Shown in pieces: positions 14,840 through 24,127 of a stretch of DNA of 26,326 nt; the stretch's first letter is position 1, and the number at the start of each line of letters is the position of its first letter. The position numbers and the translations under genes were made by a program. The stretch covers positions 1-26,326 of the forward strand of contig CAMLOU010000047.1 of NCBI GenBank assembly GCA_946481735.1, in the 5' to 3' direction. The notes below the pieces were generated by a model. It was not told the DNA's origin. It did not search any database and was given only the letters and a program-made list of their open reading frames with translations. The stretch comes from an uncultured Cellvibrio sp. (lineage in GTDB: Bacteria > Pseudomonadota > Gammaproteobacteria > Pseudomonadales > Cellvibrionaceae).

Positions 14840-16876
14840 CTATAAGGAATTACCGGCTTCCAGCGGCGTAATAAATGGTTGCTTCTCGCCGGTGCGGTAG
14901 CCGTAGATGACCGAAAACGACAGCACGTTCTGGACATAACCACGGGTTTCATGGAACGGAATAGTTTCAATCCAGACGTCATAGGGCAATTTTGCATCGT
15001 CCTTGCTCAGCCATTGTTTGACCCGAGTCGGACCCGCGTTGTACGCCGCTGCCGCGAGGATGCGGTTGCCGTTGAACTGGTTCAATAATTGGTTCAGGTA
15101 ACGACTGCCCAAGGCAATGTTTTTTTCCGGCTTTAATAAATCCTGCTTGCTGGAATAGGGAATGCCGGTACTCTTGGCTGTATGTAACGCCGTTGCGGGC
15201 ATCAGCTGCATCAAGCCTAAGGCACCCGCCGAAGAGCGGGCATCCGGGCTGAATGCGCTTTCCTGCCGTGCAATGGCAAACAGGAACAGCGGGTTTACCG
15301 AAGTCGCTTTTGCAGCAGTCGCAACGTGCTCCTGATAAGCGAGCGGGAAGCGGACTTGCAGGTCGTCCCAGTATTCTGCGTCGATCATCGCCTGAATGCC
15401 CTGGCGGTGCCAACCCCAGCGGTCTGCCAGCCGACCGGCAGCAACAATCTCTTCAGTTTTCATACGGCGGGTGGTGTGAAACCACTCCCGGCTTGCGCCA
15501 TAGATGTCACCCAGAATATAGAGCTCCCGCGCCCGCTGAATGCCTGGTGCCTGCTCAACCTGATGTTGCAACTCAGGAGAAATCAGCATGGGCTTATCAA
15601 CCAGTCGATATTCGTAACCTAATTTATCCGCAGATAAAAAGCCGTAAAAGCTGCGGGTCGCGGCAACGCGGTTATAAAGCGATTGCACGCTTTGGCCATC
15701 GACTTCCTTGATATCAAGCTCTTCCATAATGCGGGCGCGCCAATATAACCAGCGCTCCGTTTGTTGTGCATCAACCGGCAATCTGGTCAACCAGGTGTAG
15801 GCTTTTTCCCAATCCTGCTTGCGCAGGGAATCGCGAATCAACGCTTCGGTGAGGTCGGTGCTGGTAATTTGGGAGATAGATGACAGCAAGGTTTCCGCCG
15901 CCTCCGGATTGTCCTGGCGCAGCAGACGGGTTGCAATGTGGTATTGGGTTTCCAGGCGCTTGCTGTCTTCAAATAATTGTTGCGCGTCGTAACCTTGCCA
16001 GAGAACCAGTGCTTTGGGCGCGTCCGTTAACGCCATGCGCTGCAAACCGTAGAGGATAATTTCCTGCATTTCCGGTGACTGGGTGCTGAAGCGTGTGGTT
16101 TGCGCTAACAGGCCAGGATTGCGACGCACATCCTGAAAGAGCACTGCGAGCTTTTGCTGTGGCTCCGCCATTTGACGGGATAAATAACTGGCAAGACTGG
16201 TATTGCCGGCTTGCAAGGCTTTGCTGTGCCTTTCCCACAACAACTCGGGGGTCAGCTTCCCGGCCGCTATCCAGCGGGTAAACACCGGGTCACAGGCTTT
16301 GGATTGTGATTCGGCGATATTCCATAACGGTGCAACATCGTCATAGGCCGTTTCATCACCTGTTTCCAGGCGAGCACGAAGGCTGTTGCAGGCAAGCTCG
16401 GGATCATTTAATTCCGCATTATAGAAGGTGTTGTAATCCTGCCATTTCTGGCGGGCTGCCAGGGTTCTCAACCAACGATGGGAGAGGCGGTCGCTCAGGT
16501 AGGAACCGGGATAGGCAGACAAGAACGCGGCGACGTCCGCCTTGGGTAAATTGTTCAGACGATTGCCAATATCCTGGTATTCAAGGTAGGGCAGCAGCGG
16601 ATAATCTTTTAATGCGGCGACCAATGTATTGTAAGTTTTTACCTGACGGCGATTCAGGGCTGTTTTAGCAGCGGCGTAATCCTTCCGTTGCTTGGCTCGG
16701 TCTACATGAACCAGCGTCTCAACCATCGTTTCGCTTGCTTTAACCGCCTCGCCTGCATCGGGCGAAGGTGGGACGACAGGATCTTTTTCAATCCCCAAGG
16801 CGTGGGGGAAGCTAATAAAGCTACAAAACACTCCGGCAGCGAGAGGGCGGAGTGCCGACAAAAACCATGCGCGCAT
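14840..16876 (-). CDS. slt: Soluble lytic murein transglycosylase
   Basis: The 678-residue periplasmic enzyme cleaves peptidoglycan strands, releasing 1,6-anhydro-muropeptides. It has an N-terminal signal peptide (about 1-28, hydrophobic core ending SFPHALG), a long alpha-superhelical region (about 55-505) with repeated Trp/Arg helices as in Slt70, and the C-terminal lysozyme-like domain (about 515-650). The catalytic Glu539 sits in AIARQESAF, followed by SSAGALGLMQLMP (548-560) and AAAAYNAGPTRVKQW (608-622). Length is close to E. coli Slt (about 645). GAGGT seven to ten bases before ATG 16876 supports the start. The divergent uup gene starts 419 bases away. Confidence 0.95.
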   Translation of the reverse strand: MRAWFLSALRPLAAGVFCSFISFPHALGIEKDPVVPPSPDAGEAVKASETMVETLVHVDRAKQRKDYAAAKTALNRRQVKTYNTLVAALKDYPLLPYLEYQDIGNRLNNLPKADVAAFLSAYPGSYLSDRLSHRWLRTLAARQKWQDYNTFYNAELNDPELACNSLRARLETGDETAYDDVAPLWNIAESQSKACDPVFTRWIAAGKLTPELLWERHSKALQAGNTSLASYLSRQMAEPQQKLAVLFQDVRRNPGLLAQTTRFSTQSPEMQEIILYGLQRMALTDAPKALVLWQGYDAQQLFEDSKRLETQYHIATRLLRQDNPEAAETLLSSISQITSTDLTEALIRDSLRKQDWEKAYTWLTRLPVDAQQTERWLYWRARIMEELDIKEVDGQSVQSLYNRVAATRSFYGFLSADKLGYEYRLVDKPMLISPELQHQVEQAPGIQRARELYILGDIYGASREWFHTTRRMKTEEIVAAGRLADRWGWHRQGIQAMIDAEYWDDLQVRFPLAYQEHVATAAKATSVNPLFLFAIARQESAFSPDARSSAGALGLMQLMPATALHTAKSTGIPYSSKQDLLKPEKNIALGSRYLNQLLNQFNGNRILAAAAYNAGPTRVKQWLSKDDAKLPYDVWIETIPFHETRGYVQNVLSFSVIYGYRTGEKQPFITPLEAGNSL

Positions 16877-17295
16877 TGAAAACCTCGGATACGTCTTAAC
16901 GCGGTGTAAAACAGAATTCCGGCTTTATCGAAAAGCCTTACTTATAGCGAATACATTGAGAATAACAGTGGATTATCGGATTCGCCAGTGGTCAGCGTAA
17001 ACTTCATCTTCTATAGAGAAAAAATTTCTAACTTATTGATATAAAGTGAGAAAGCGTGTCGTCTGTTCACCTGCTTTTATTCGTTATCTGATGCAAGTAA
17101 ACCCTGGTATCTGCCTGCTGGGTTCGACTTTTTGACGCAGCTCCAGTTCAATTTTTTATGATCAAAACCTGCACTCGCTGATACTCGATTTTGAAGTAAT
17201 TTAGCCTGCGTTATCGGACGCAAAAGCGTTATCATGCTGGCCCTCGCCAGCCGAGGCTGTATTCGATTCTTACGACTGTGGGTGAATGACTTTCT
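16877..17295. other. 419-base divergent intergenic region, slt/uup
   Basis: No convincing gene. It contains a short hairpin (GGCTTT/AAAGCC, 16921-16937), an A/T-rich near-palindrome around 17014-17030, a candidate uup promoter (17132-17160), two copies of GCGTTATC (17208-17215 and 17226-17233), and a small CTGGC/GCCAG hairpin near 17236-17249. I found no good sigma-70 match for the leftward slt promoter. Confidence 0.5.
17132..17160 (+). promoter_or_regulatory. Candidate sigma-70 promoter of uup
   Basis: TTGACG (17132-17137) is followed 17 bases later by TTTATG (17155-17160), or 19 bases later by the better -10 TATGAT (17157-17162). Transcription would start near 17169 and leave a leader of about 125 bases before the uup ATG. 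Confidence 0.45.
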
Positions 17296-19230
17296 ATGTC
17301 CTTGATTAAATTGGAAAAAGCCTATCTGAGTTACGGCTTGCAAGTGCTACTGGATCAGATTGACCTCACCATCGAGCGCGGGCAGCGGCTGTGCTTGATC
17401 GGGCGAAACGGTGCAGGCAAATCCAGTTTGCTGAAAGTCATTGCCGGCGACGTTGATCTGGACAAGGGCGATGTGATTCGGCAGAGCGGTGTGCGTATTG
17501 CACGTCTGGAGCAGGACCTGCCAGAGGCAGATGATCGCAAAGTATTTGATGTGGTGGCTGCGCAATTTCAGGGTATGGGTGATTTATTGGCAGAGTATCG
17601 CCAATTAGCGCACGCCGCTGATTTTTCCGATGCGCGTATGGCACGTATGGCCGAGCTGCAGCAACACATAGAAGCGCGCGATGGTTGGAGTTTGCAACAA
17701 CAGGTTGAGACGGTGTTGTCGCGCCTGGAGCTGCCCGCGGAACGTTATATGCGCGAATTGTCGGGCGGCTGGCGCCGTCGTGTTGCGCTGGCCAAGGCGC
17801 TGGTGGGTGACCCGGATGTGTTGTTGCTCGACGAACCGACCAACCATCTGGATATTGCTGCAATCGACTGGCTCGAAAAACAGTTGCTTAACTTTAAAGG
17901 CGCGCTGGTTTTTATCACGCATGACCGCTCCTTGCTGCAAACCCTGGCTACTCACATAGCCGAGCTGGATCGCGGCCACTTACGTTACTGGGCCGGTGAC
18001 TATGCGAGTTATCTGGTTTATCGCGAACAGGCGCTCGCGGAAGAAGCGCGTCATAACGCGCTGTTTGATAAAAAACTTGCGCAAGAGGAAGTCTGGATTC
18101 GCCAGGGGATCAAGGCGCGCCGCACGCGCAATGAGGGGCGGGTGAGGGCACTCAAAGAACTGCGTAATGTTCGCTCGCAACGGCGCGAAGTGATCGGAAA
18201 AGCCAATTTCTCACTGACCAGCGGTGAAGCCTCAGGAAAACTGGTTGCGGAATTAACCGGTGTTCATTACGCCTGGGGCGATAAAGTCATTGTGCAGGAT
18301 TTTTCCAGCACGATTATACGTGGTGACCGCATTGGCCTGGTTGGCGCCAACGGTGTGGGTAAAAGTACGCTGTTAAAACTGATTCTGGGCGAATTGCAAC
18401 CGCAGCGCGGTCAGGTTCGCTTGGGAACGAATCTTAGTATTGCTTATTTTGATCAATTGCGTGATCAATTGGATCTGGATAAAAACGCTGTCGACAACAT
18501 TGCCGAAGGGCGCGAATTTATCGAACTGGATGACGGTAAAGGCAAAAGAAACGTTCATATTATTTCTTACCTGAGTGATTTTCTCTTTACCGGTGAACGC
18601 GCACGCACGCCGTTGCGCGCATTGTCGGGCGGTGAGCGAAATCGCGTATTGCTGGCAAAGCTGTTCAGCAAGTCAGCCAACCTTCTGGTCCTCGACGAAC
18701 CTACCAATGACCTGGATGTGGAAACACTGGAACTCCTGGAAGACATCCTCAATGACTACGATGGAACCGTGCTTTTGGTGAGTCACGATCGCGCATTCCT
18801 GAATAACATCGTGACCAGCGTCATCGCCTTCGAAGGGCGCGGTAATGTGTTGGAATATGTCGGTGGTTACGATGACTGGATTCGTCAGGGTGGGAAGTGG
18901 ACTGAACCGGATTTACCTGCAAATGAAGCGGCGTCATTGCCATCAACTGAGCAGTCACCACAGCAGTCCAAAGCAGAACCAAAACCTGCGTCCCGCGGGA
19001 AAAAACTCAGCTACAAATTGCAGCGGGAGTTTGATGAGCTGCCTGGAAAAATAGAACAACTGGAGCAACAACAAGCAGAACTTCAGGCGGAGGTTTCAGC
19101 ACCGGAATTTTTTACTCGGGACAAAAGCCACGTAGACGCCAAGATGCAAGCCTTGGCTCACATCGAAGCGGAGCTGGAGCAATGTTTCGAACGCTGGGCG
19201 GAGCTTGAGGACCTGCAGCAAGCAAACTAA
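17296..19230 (+). CDS. uup: ABC-F ATPase Uup
   Basis: The 644-residue cytoplasmic protein has two ABC ATPase domains and no membrane segments, the ABC-F plan. Domain 1: Walker A GRNGAGKSS (36-44), signature LSGGWRRRVALAKAL, Walker B LLLDEPTNHLD. A charged linker of about 80 residues follows (KLAQEEVWIRQGIKARRTRNEGR), then domain 2: GANGVGKST, LSGGERNRVLLAKL, LVLDEPTNDLD. A C-terminal coiled coil (about 575-644, rich in Glu, Gln and Lys) is typical of Uup, and the opening MSLI matches E. coli Uup. The family binds ribosomes or branched DNA; Uup has been linked to suppression of transposon excision and to replication-fork processing. It ends six bases before the convergent universal stress gene. 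Confidence 0.94.
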   Translation: MSLIKLEKAYLSYGLQVLLDQIDLTIERGQRLCLIGRNGAGKSSLLKVIAGDVDLDKGDVIRQSGVRIARLEQDLPEADDRKVFDVVAAQFQGMGDLLAEYRQLAHAADFSDARMARMAELQQHIEARDGWSLQQQVETVLSRLELPAERYMRELSGGWRRRVALAKALVGDPDVLLLDEPTNHLDIAAIDWLEKQLLNFKGALVFITHDRSLLQTLATHIAELDRGHLRYWAGDYASYLVYREQALAEEARHNALFDKKLAQEEVWIRQGIKARRTRNEGRVRALKELRNVRSQRREVIGKANFSLTSGEASGKLVAELTGVHYAWGDKVIVQDFSSTIIRGDRIGLVGANGVGKSTLLKLILGELQPQRGQVRLGTNLSIAYFDQLRDQLDLDKNAVDNIAEGREFIELDDGKGKRNVHIISYLSDFLFTGERARTPLRALSGGERNRVLLAKLFSKSANLLVLDEPTNDLDVETLELLEDILNDYDGTVLLVSHDRAFLNNIVTSVIAFEGRGNVLEYVGGYDDWIRQGGKWTEPDLPANEAASLPSTEQSPQQSKAEPKPASRGKKLSYKLQREFDELPGKIEQLEQQQAELQAEVSAPEFFTRDKSHVDAKMQALAHIEAELEQCFERWAELEDLQQAN

Positions 19231-19236
19231 CACTGG

Positions 19237-19695
19237 CTACGATGATTTTTTGTCTTCGGGAGGATTGACCCGGACCGCGAGAACGTCACACATGGCGCCG
19301 TGCAATACGCTGTTACACGTAGAACCGAGCAAAAGCGCAAAGCCTTTACGCCCATGGCTGCCAACGATAATCAGATCGGCGTCCTGTTGATTGGCCAGGT
19401 AATGCAGTTCAGTGGCTGGTTGGCCCACGAGCACATGTTCCTGCTGGATAGGGAAGTTGGCCTGGCTGGCCAGACGTTGCAGCTCCTGTTCCGCTTTGAG
19501 TTGCAGTTGTTCCTGGACTTCCGATAAATCCACCGGCATATCCCCGCCATAAGCAAATGTGATTGGCTCAATGACGTGTGCCACACTCAATTGCGCCTCA
19601 CATGCTTTGGCCAAGGCGACTGCTTTGGATAACACCTGTGGTGATTCTTCAGATAAATCCAACCCGACAATGATATGGCGATAGAGCGGAGTCAT
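19237..19695 (-). CDS. Universal stress protein, UspA family
   Basis: A 152-residue single-domain Usp. It starts with the usual strand and acidic turn (HIIVGLDLSEES), has the VGQPATEL segment, and then IIVGSHGRKGFALLLGSTCNSVL. The last matches the G-x2-G-xn-G-S/T nucleotide-binding loop of ATP-binding Usp proteins, followed by the HGAMCDVLAVR strand. It should be a small cytoplasmic protein induced by stress or starvation; its target is unknown. It is convergent with uup and divergent from the membrane-anchored gene at 19.8 kb. ACGGGA lies roughly 10 bases upstream of the ATG. Confidence 0.92.
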   Translation of the reverse strand: MTPLYRHIIVGLDLSEESPQVLSKAVALAKACEAQLSVAHVIEPITFAYGGDMPVDLSEVQEQLQLKAEQELQRLASQANFPIQQEHVLVGQPATELHYLANQQDADLIIVGSHGRKGFALLLGSTCNSVLHGAMCDVLAVRVNPPEDKKSS

Positions 19696-19843
19696 AATGG
19701 CTGTCCCGTGTGAAACCTTTGATTAATTATTGTCTAGTTGCAATAGCCCAACGTGTGGATTTCCTAATACTAGTCTCATTTATCAAGCGTGACCAGACCA
19801 GTAAACCCTTCACCATTTAACAGGATGAACAGGAAAAAATCGA

Positions 19844-20344
19844 ATGAATCTCTGGATAATTCTTATTGTGATCGGTGTTGTGGCGATGGTACTGGGGCCG
19901 ATTATGATGTTACAGCCCAGCGCAACCCAGCGCAGCCAGGAACACTTACGCCGCAAAGCAATGGAGATGGGAATGCGGATACGTGTCGTCTCCTTGCCGC
20001 AACAAAAGACCGACACCGAAGCTCCCTCGGCAATGCCTGTCTACTCGTTACCTGATGAGACACCGTCGAAGACGCAAGCGCGTCCGGAGTGGTTATTGGT
20101 TCGCACACCCTATGCCCACGAAGCCCACTATATGGGCTCCTGGCAATGGCAGGGTAATGGCCGTGCTGCGCCTGCTGAACTGGGTAAACTGGAAAAAATA
20201 CTGCCCCAGTTACCCGCTTCTGTTCACGCGGTGGAAGCGGGGGCTCAGGGATACGGTTTTTATTGGTCTGAAGCAGGCGGAATTGCCCGGCTCGAGACCT
20301 TGTTTCAGTTGCTCCAGCAATTGCAGCTGGTGCGGTCCAACTGA
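19844..20344 (+). CDS. Membrane-anchored hypothetical protein
   Basis: I do not recognise this 166-residue protein by name. It has one N-terminal membrane helix (about 3-23) with no cleavage site, then a basic stretch (HLRRKAMEMGMRIRVV), a Pro/Thr-rich linker (about 55-80), and a small soluble domain with GSWQWQGN, ILPQLPASVHAVEA and GYGFYWSEAGG before a Gln/Leu-rich C-terminal helix. The basic residues after the helix suggest the domain faces the cytoplasm. AGGA nine bases before the ATG supports the start. Genes of this type occur near uup and topA in pseudomonads, as I recall. It ends 33 bases from the convergent gene at 20.4 kb. Confidence 0.8.
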   Translation: MNLWIILIVIGVVAMVLGPIMMLQPSATQRSQEHLRRKAMEMGMRIRVVSLPQQKTDTEAPSAMPVYSLPDETPSKTQARPEWLLVRTPYAHEAHYMGSWQWQGNGRAAPAELGKLEKILPQLPASVHAVEAGAQGYGFYWSEAGGIARLETLFQLLQQLQLVRSN

Positions 20345-20377
20345 GGGTGTGGTTGAGTGAGCCCCGCTGGAGCGCGT

Positions 20378-21085
20378 TTAAAGCAGTGCCGCGTCTTCGG
20401 GCACCAGGTCTTCGCTCAATGCTTTGCGGGTACCTGCTATGGTTTCCCCCAATTCCCTGATCATACGCATGCGTTTAGGATCGGAGTGGGTGGATTCAAT
20501 AAGTAGGTACTGGGCTTTTTTATAGTAGGCCTGGGCTGAAAAGATGTCACCCCGGCCACTGGCTTTGTAGCCCTGACCGATAAACGAAACAGCGCTCACC
20601 ATCAAGTGTGCCCAGCTGAGTTCATTGAGATAAACATCCAGCTCCTCGTCGCTTACTCGGCCCAGACTATGCTGGTGGCGCAGCACCTGGGCGGCTTTAT
20701 TCAGATGTGATTGCGCCTGGGCAATCTGAACGTCGCTGTCCTTGAGGTAGCTGGTACGTGGCCGAGATTTAAGGGCAACCAACTCGTTCCCGCGTGTTTC
20801 CGCGTACTTGATGCTGGCTTCGATGTGAGTGGTGTTGCGTCGCTCCAGCTGCAGTATCTTTTGCAAAAGATCGAGGATCTCATCGTTCACATGTTTGGCT
20901 ATTTGTCGGTTGGGTAGTGTTTGCATCAGGCAATCGACAACTTCTTCCAGAAGCTCCACCTGGAGTCGCATTTGTCGCTGTTGCATACGGCGTGCGCGCT
21001 CACGTTTTTGCACCTGATTGATGATACTGACCAATCCCAGTGCAGCGAGAGTGACAAATATGAGTATAAAAAGAAGAGTCATCAT
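20378..21085 (-). CDS. Membrane-anchored helical hypothetical protein
   Basis: I do not recognise a named family. The product of about 235 residues has one N-terminal membrane helix (about 2-22), a basic juxtamembrane stretch (KRERARRMQQRQMRL), and then an almost wholly helical body. The segment near the C-terminus (GYKASGRGDIFSAQAYYKKAQYLLIES) resembles a TPR hairpin. The frame opens TTG-ATG-ATG; I use the first ATG (21085), with GAAGA just upstream. It lies between the gene at 19.8 kb (convergent) and topA (divergent). A scaffold or assembly role would fit the shape but is not shown. Confidence 0.8.
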   Translation of the reverse strand: MMTLLFILIFVTLAALGLVSIINQVQKRERARRMQQRQMRLQVELLEEVVDCLMQTLPNRQIAKHVNDEILDLLQKILQLERRNTTHIEASIKYAETRGNELVALKSRPRTSYLKDSDVQIAQAQSHLNKAAQVLRHQHSLGRVSDEELDVYLNELSWAHLMVSAVSFIGQGYKASGRGDIFSAQAYYKKAQYLLIESTHSDPKRMRMIRELGETIAGTRKALSEDLVPEDAALL

Positions 21086-21436
21086 CAATCTTCGGTAATA
21101 TTCCGTAAAAAATTACCCCTGTTTTGCATGCCTGATTGCGAGCTCGGGGAAAAATCATAAAAACTTCAAAAAAATAAAATAAAATCAAAGAGTTAGTCTG
21201 GCCCTTCGGTGCTAGCGAATGGCGGGCTCAGATGGTCGTCGATGCCTTGGAACGACTATTTTAGCCGGCCTTGTCGCAGGACAGCCCCTTGACCCTGATA
21301 GATTCAAGACTTATATATGCGCACCTTGTCGGCATTTTAGCCCGTCTTATGATATCTGCCTCAAGGGACTGTTGAAATATACGCCGCCATTGGCGCAGCC
21401 GCCAGACCACTTATTGGGAATTTATAGAAGAACGCT
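21086..21436. other. 351-base divergent intergenic region before topA
   Basis: No gene seen. The left part is A/T-rich (an AAAATAAAATAAAATC run near 21170-21187) and should hold the leftward promoter of the helical membrane protein, though I found no clear match. The right part holds a strong candidate topA promoter at 21289-21317. The topA leader would be about 110 bases long. Confidence 0.5.
21289..21317 (+). promoter_or_regulatory. Candidate sigma-70 promoter of topA
   Basis: TTGACC (21289-21294), a 17-base spacer and TATATA (21312-21317) together are a near-consensus sigma-70 promoter, the best in the window. The expected start is near 21324. topA promoters elsewhere respond to supercoiling; nothing here tests that. 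Confidence 0.65.
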
Positions 21437-24055
21437 ATGGGCAAATCCTTAGTAATTGTCGAATCACCAGCCAAAGCTAAAACAATCAATAAATATCTTG
21501 GTGGGGACTTTATCGTCAAATCCAGTATCGGCCATATCCGTGACCTGCCAACCAGTGGCGCATCCAAGCCCGTGGACGCCAAAGAGCGGGCCAAGCAAGC
21601 TGCTGCAACACGCAAGATGTCCGCCGAAGAAAAGGCGGCTTATCAGGAGCAAAAGGGCAAACAACAACTCATTAACCGTATGGGAATTGACCCGGAGAAT
21701 AACTGGGCCGCCCATTACGAAATTTTGCCGGGAAAAGAGAAGGTTGTAGAGGAACTGAAAAAATTGGCGGAAAAAGCCGATCAGGTTTACCTCGCAACGG
21801 ACTTGGACCGGGAAGGGGAAGCCATCGCCTGGCACCTGCGTGAGGCAATTGGTGGTGACAATGATCGCTATCGCCGCGTCGTATTTAATGAGATCACTAA
21901 ATCAGCCATCCAGAATGCCTTCAAAAGTCCTGGCCCGATAGACCAGAACCGTGTGGATGCGCAACAAGCGCGCCGCTTCCTTGATCGGGTTGTAGGCTAT
22001 ATGGTTTCGCCACTGTTGTGGGAAAAGGTGGCGCGGGGCCTATCAGCCGGGCGTGTGCAGTCAGTGGCCGTTCGCCTGGTGGTAGAACGCGAGCGTGAAA
22101 TTCGCGCGTTTATACCGGAAGAATATTGGACCGTCTTTGCCGATCTTAAAGCTGACAAGGCGCAAGCAGCGTTTGAAGTTAAAAAATACAAAGACGATGC
22201 CTTTAAACCGCTGAACGAAGCTGACGCCATGGCGGCCGTGCGGGTGCTGCAAGATGCCAGCTACACCGTGGTCAGCCGTGAAGATAAACCGACCCAATCA
22301 AAACCTTCTGCTCCTTTTATTACCTCGACCCTGCAACAGGCGGCCAGCACGCGCCTCGGGTTCGGGGTAAAGAAAACCATGATGATGGCCCAGCGATTGT
22401 ACGAGGCGGGCTACATCACTTATATGCGTACCGATTCTACGAATTTGAGCCAGGAGGCAGTGGAATCCTGCCGCGCTTATATCCTTGATCAATACGGAAA
22501 GCGCTATTTACCTGAAAATCCACCCGTATATTCCAGCAAGGAAGGTGCCCAGGAGGCTCACGAAGCTATTCGTCCTTCCAGTGTTTCTGTGCTTCCGAAC
22601 CACCTCAGTGGGATGGAGCGGGACGCCGAGCGTTTGTATTCTCTTATCTGGCAGCAATTTGTTGCCTGTCAGATGAGCCCGGCGGAATATACCAGTACGA
22701 CGGTAGTGGTTAACGCGGCAGACTACGAGTTGCGCACCCGCGGTCGGGTGATTCGCTTTGACGGTTTCACCAAAGTCCTGCCCCAACTGGCCAAAAAGGA
22801 TGAAGACGTTGTTCTACCGGATATGAAGGTAGGTCAGGTCTTGCCGCTTATTAAACTTAATCCGGCGCAGCACTTTACCAAGCCGCCAGCTCGTTATAGC
22901 GAAGCAAGTCTGGTGAAGGAGTTGGAAAAACGTGGCATCGGGCGTCCGTCCACCTATGCTTCGATTATCTCCACCATCCAGGAGCGCGGCTATGTTCGTC
23001 TGGAAAATCGCCGCTTCTACGCCGAAAAGATGGGCGATATTGTCACGGAACGCCTGGTTGAAAGCTTCGATGATCTGATGGATTACAGCTTTACCGCCAA
23101 TATGGAGGAGTCGCTTGATGTGGTAGCGCAAGGCGGCAAAGACTGGCGGAAGTTGCTGGATGAGTTTTACGCGGGGTTCACGAACAAATTGCGCCAGGCT
23201 CACAGTAAAACCAAAGGTATGCGTGCCAACGACCCCACCGACACGGATGTGAAGTGCGATTTGTGTGGCCGGCATATGCAAATTCGCACCGGCAGTACAG
23301 GGGTCTTCCTGGGGTGTTCCGGTTATAACCTGCCGCCCAAAGAGCGCTGCAAGAACACCATGAATCTGGTGTCTGGCCACGAGGTCATTGATGCCGATGC
23401 TGACGAAGAAGCGGAATCCAAACAGCTACGTGCCAAGCACCGTTGTAAGCTCTGTAATTCTGCCATGGATAGTTACCTGCTTGATGAGCACCGCAAGATC
23501 CATATCTGTGGCAATAACCCTGACTGTCCAGGCTATGAAATCGAGCAGGGCACTTTCAAGTTAAAAGGCTACGAAGGCCCCACGCTTGAGTGTGATAAAT
23601 GCGGCAGTGAGATGCAGCTTAAAACGGGCCGGTTCGGGAAGTATTTCGGCTGCACCAACAGCGAATGTAAAAATACGCGCAAGCTGCTGAAAAATGGGGA
23701 GGCGGCGCCGCCAAAAGTCGACCCGATTGCCATGCCTGAATTAAAGTGCGAAAAAGTGGACGATCACTATGTACTGCGTGACGGTGCATCGGGGTTGTTC
23801 CTGGCAGCCAGCCAATTTCCCAAAAATCGGGAAACCCGTGCGCCACTGGTTGCGGAACTGCTACCTTACAAAGACCAGATTGATCCCAAATATCGCTTCT
23901 TATTATCTGCGCCGGTCAAAGATCCGGAGGGTAATAAAACGGTCATTCGCTTCAGCCGTAAAACCAAAGAGCAGTATGTGCAGACAGAGGTTGATGGCAA
24001 GGCGACCGGCTGGAAGGCTTTCTATCAAAACGGAAAATGGGTGCCGTCAAAATAG
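21437..24055 (+). CDS. topA: DNA topoisomerase I
   Basis: The 872-residue type IA topoisomerase relaxes negative supercoils by cutting and passing single strands. It opens with the TOPRIM domain: [12 protein letters not shown] with Glu9, and the acidic TDLDREGE near 121-128. [17 protein letters not shown] (203-219) and the nucleophile Tyr329 in [12 protein letters not shown] follow. After the core come three four-cysteine zinc motifs between about 605 and 745, opening CDLC, CKLC and CDKC, then a basic C-terminal domain. A Lys/Ala-rich insertion at about 45-80 is present. Length and order match gammaproteobacterial TopA (E. coli 865). AGAAG seven bases before the ATG supports the start. Confidence 0.97.
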   Translation: MGKSLVIVESPAKAKTINKYLGGDFIVKSSIGHIRDLPTSGASKPVDAKERAKQAAATRKMSAEEKAAYQEQKGKQQLINRMGIDPENNWAAHYEILPGKEKVVEELKKLAEKADQVYLATDLDREGEAIAWHLREAIGGDNDRYRRVVFNEITKSAIQNAFKSPGPIDQNRVDAQQARRFLDRVVGYMVSPLLWEKVARGLSAGRVQSVAVRLVVEREREIRAFIPEEYWTVFADLKADKAQAAFEVKKYKDDAFKPLNEADAMAAVRVLQDASYTVVSREDKPTQSKPSAPFITSTLQQAASTRLGFGVKKTMMMAQRLYEAGYITYMRTDSTNLSQEAVESCRAYILDQYGKRYLPENPPVYSSKEGAQEAHEAIRPSSVSVLPNHLSGMERDAERLYSLIWQQFVACQMSPAEYTSTTVVVNAADYELRTRGRVIRFDGFTKVLPQLAKKDEDVVLPDMKVGQVLPLIKLNPAQHFTKPPARYSEASLVKELEKRGIGRPSTYASIISTIQERGYVRLENRRFYAEKMGDIVTERLVESFDDLMDYSFTANMEESLDVVAQGGKDWRKLLDEFYAGFTNKLRQAHSKTKGMRANDPTDTDVKCDLCGRHMQIRTGSTGVFLGCSGYNLPPKERCKNTMNLVSGHEVIDADADEEAESKQLRAKHRCKLCNSAMDSYLLDEHRKIHICGNNPDCPGYEIEQGTFKLKGYEGPTLECDKCGSEMQLKTGRFGKYFGCTNSECKNTRKLLKNGEAAPPKVDPIAMPELKCEKVDDHYVLRDGASGLFLAASQFPKNRETRAPLVAELLPYKDQIDPKYRFLLSAPVKDPEGNKTVIRFSRKTKEQYVQTEVDGKATGWKAFYQNGKWVPSK

Positions 24056-24083
24056 CTCTTGTTGGTTACTCGTTGTTCGATTA

Positions 24084-24106
24084 TGTGGCGCACTGGGTGC
24101 GCCACA
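24084..24106 (+). terminator. Perfect 10-bp hairpin after topA
   Basis: TGTGGCGCAC (24084-24093) pairs perfectly with GTGCGCCACA (24097-24106) around the triloop TGG, 29 bases past the topA stop. The sequence after it is GTTATATAAAGG, not a T-tract, so it is a weak terminator or attenuator at best, or a 3'-end stabiliser between topA and the next gene. Confidence 0.45.
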
Positions 24107-24127
24107 GTTATATAAAGGGTATGCATT

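Noticed and set aside
14596..14997. Minus-strand open frame overlapping the EAL-HDOD start and the slt 3' end
   Set aside because: It crosses the slt terminator, overlaps two real genes and has no ribosome-binding site; probably chance.
17077..17343. Minus-strand open frame of 88 codons in the slt/uup gap
   Set aside because: Overlaps the uup promoter and start, with no family resemblance.
21464..21835. Long minus-strand open frames inside topA, tig and uup
   Set aside because: Shadow frames opposite strongly conserved genes; composition follows from the codon use of the real strand.
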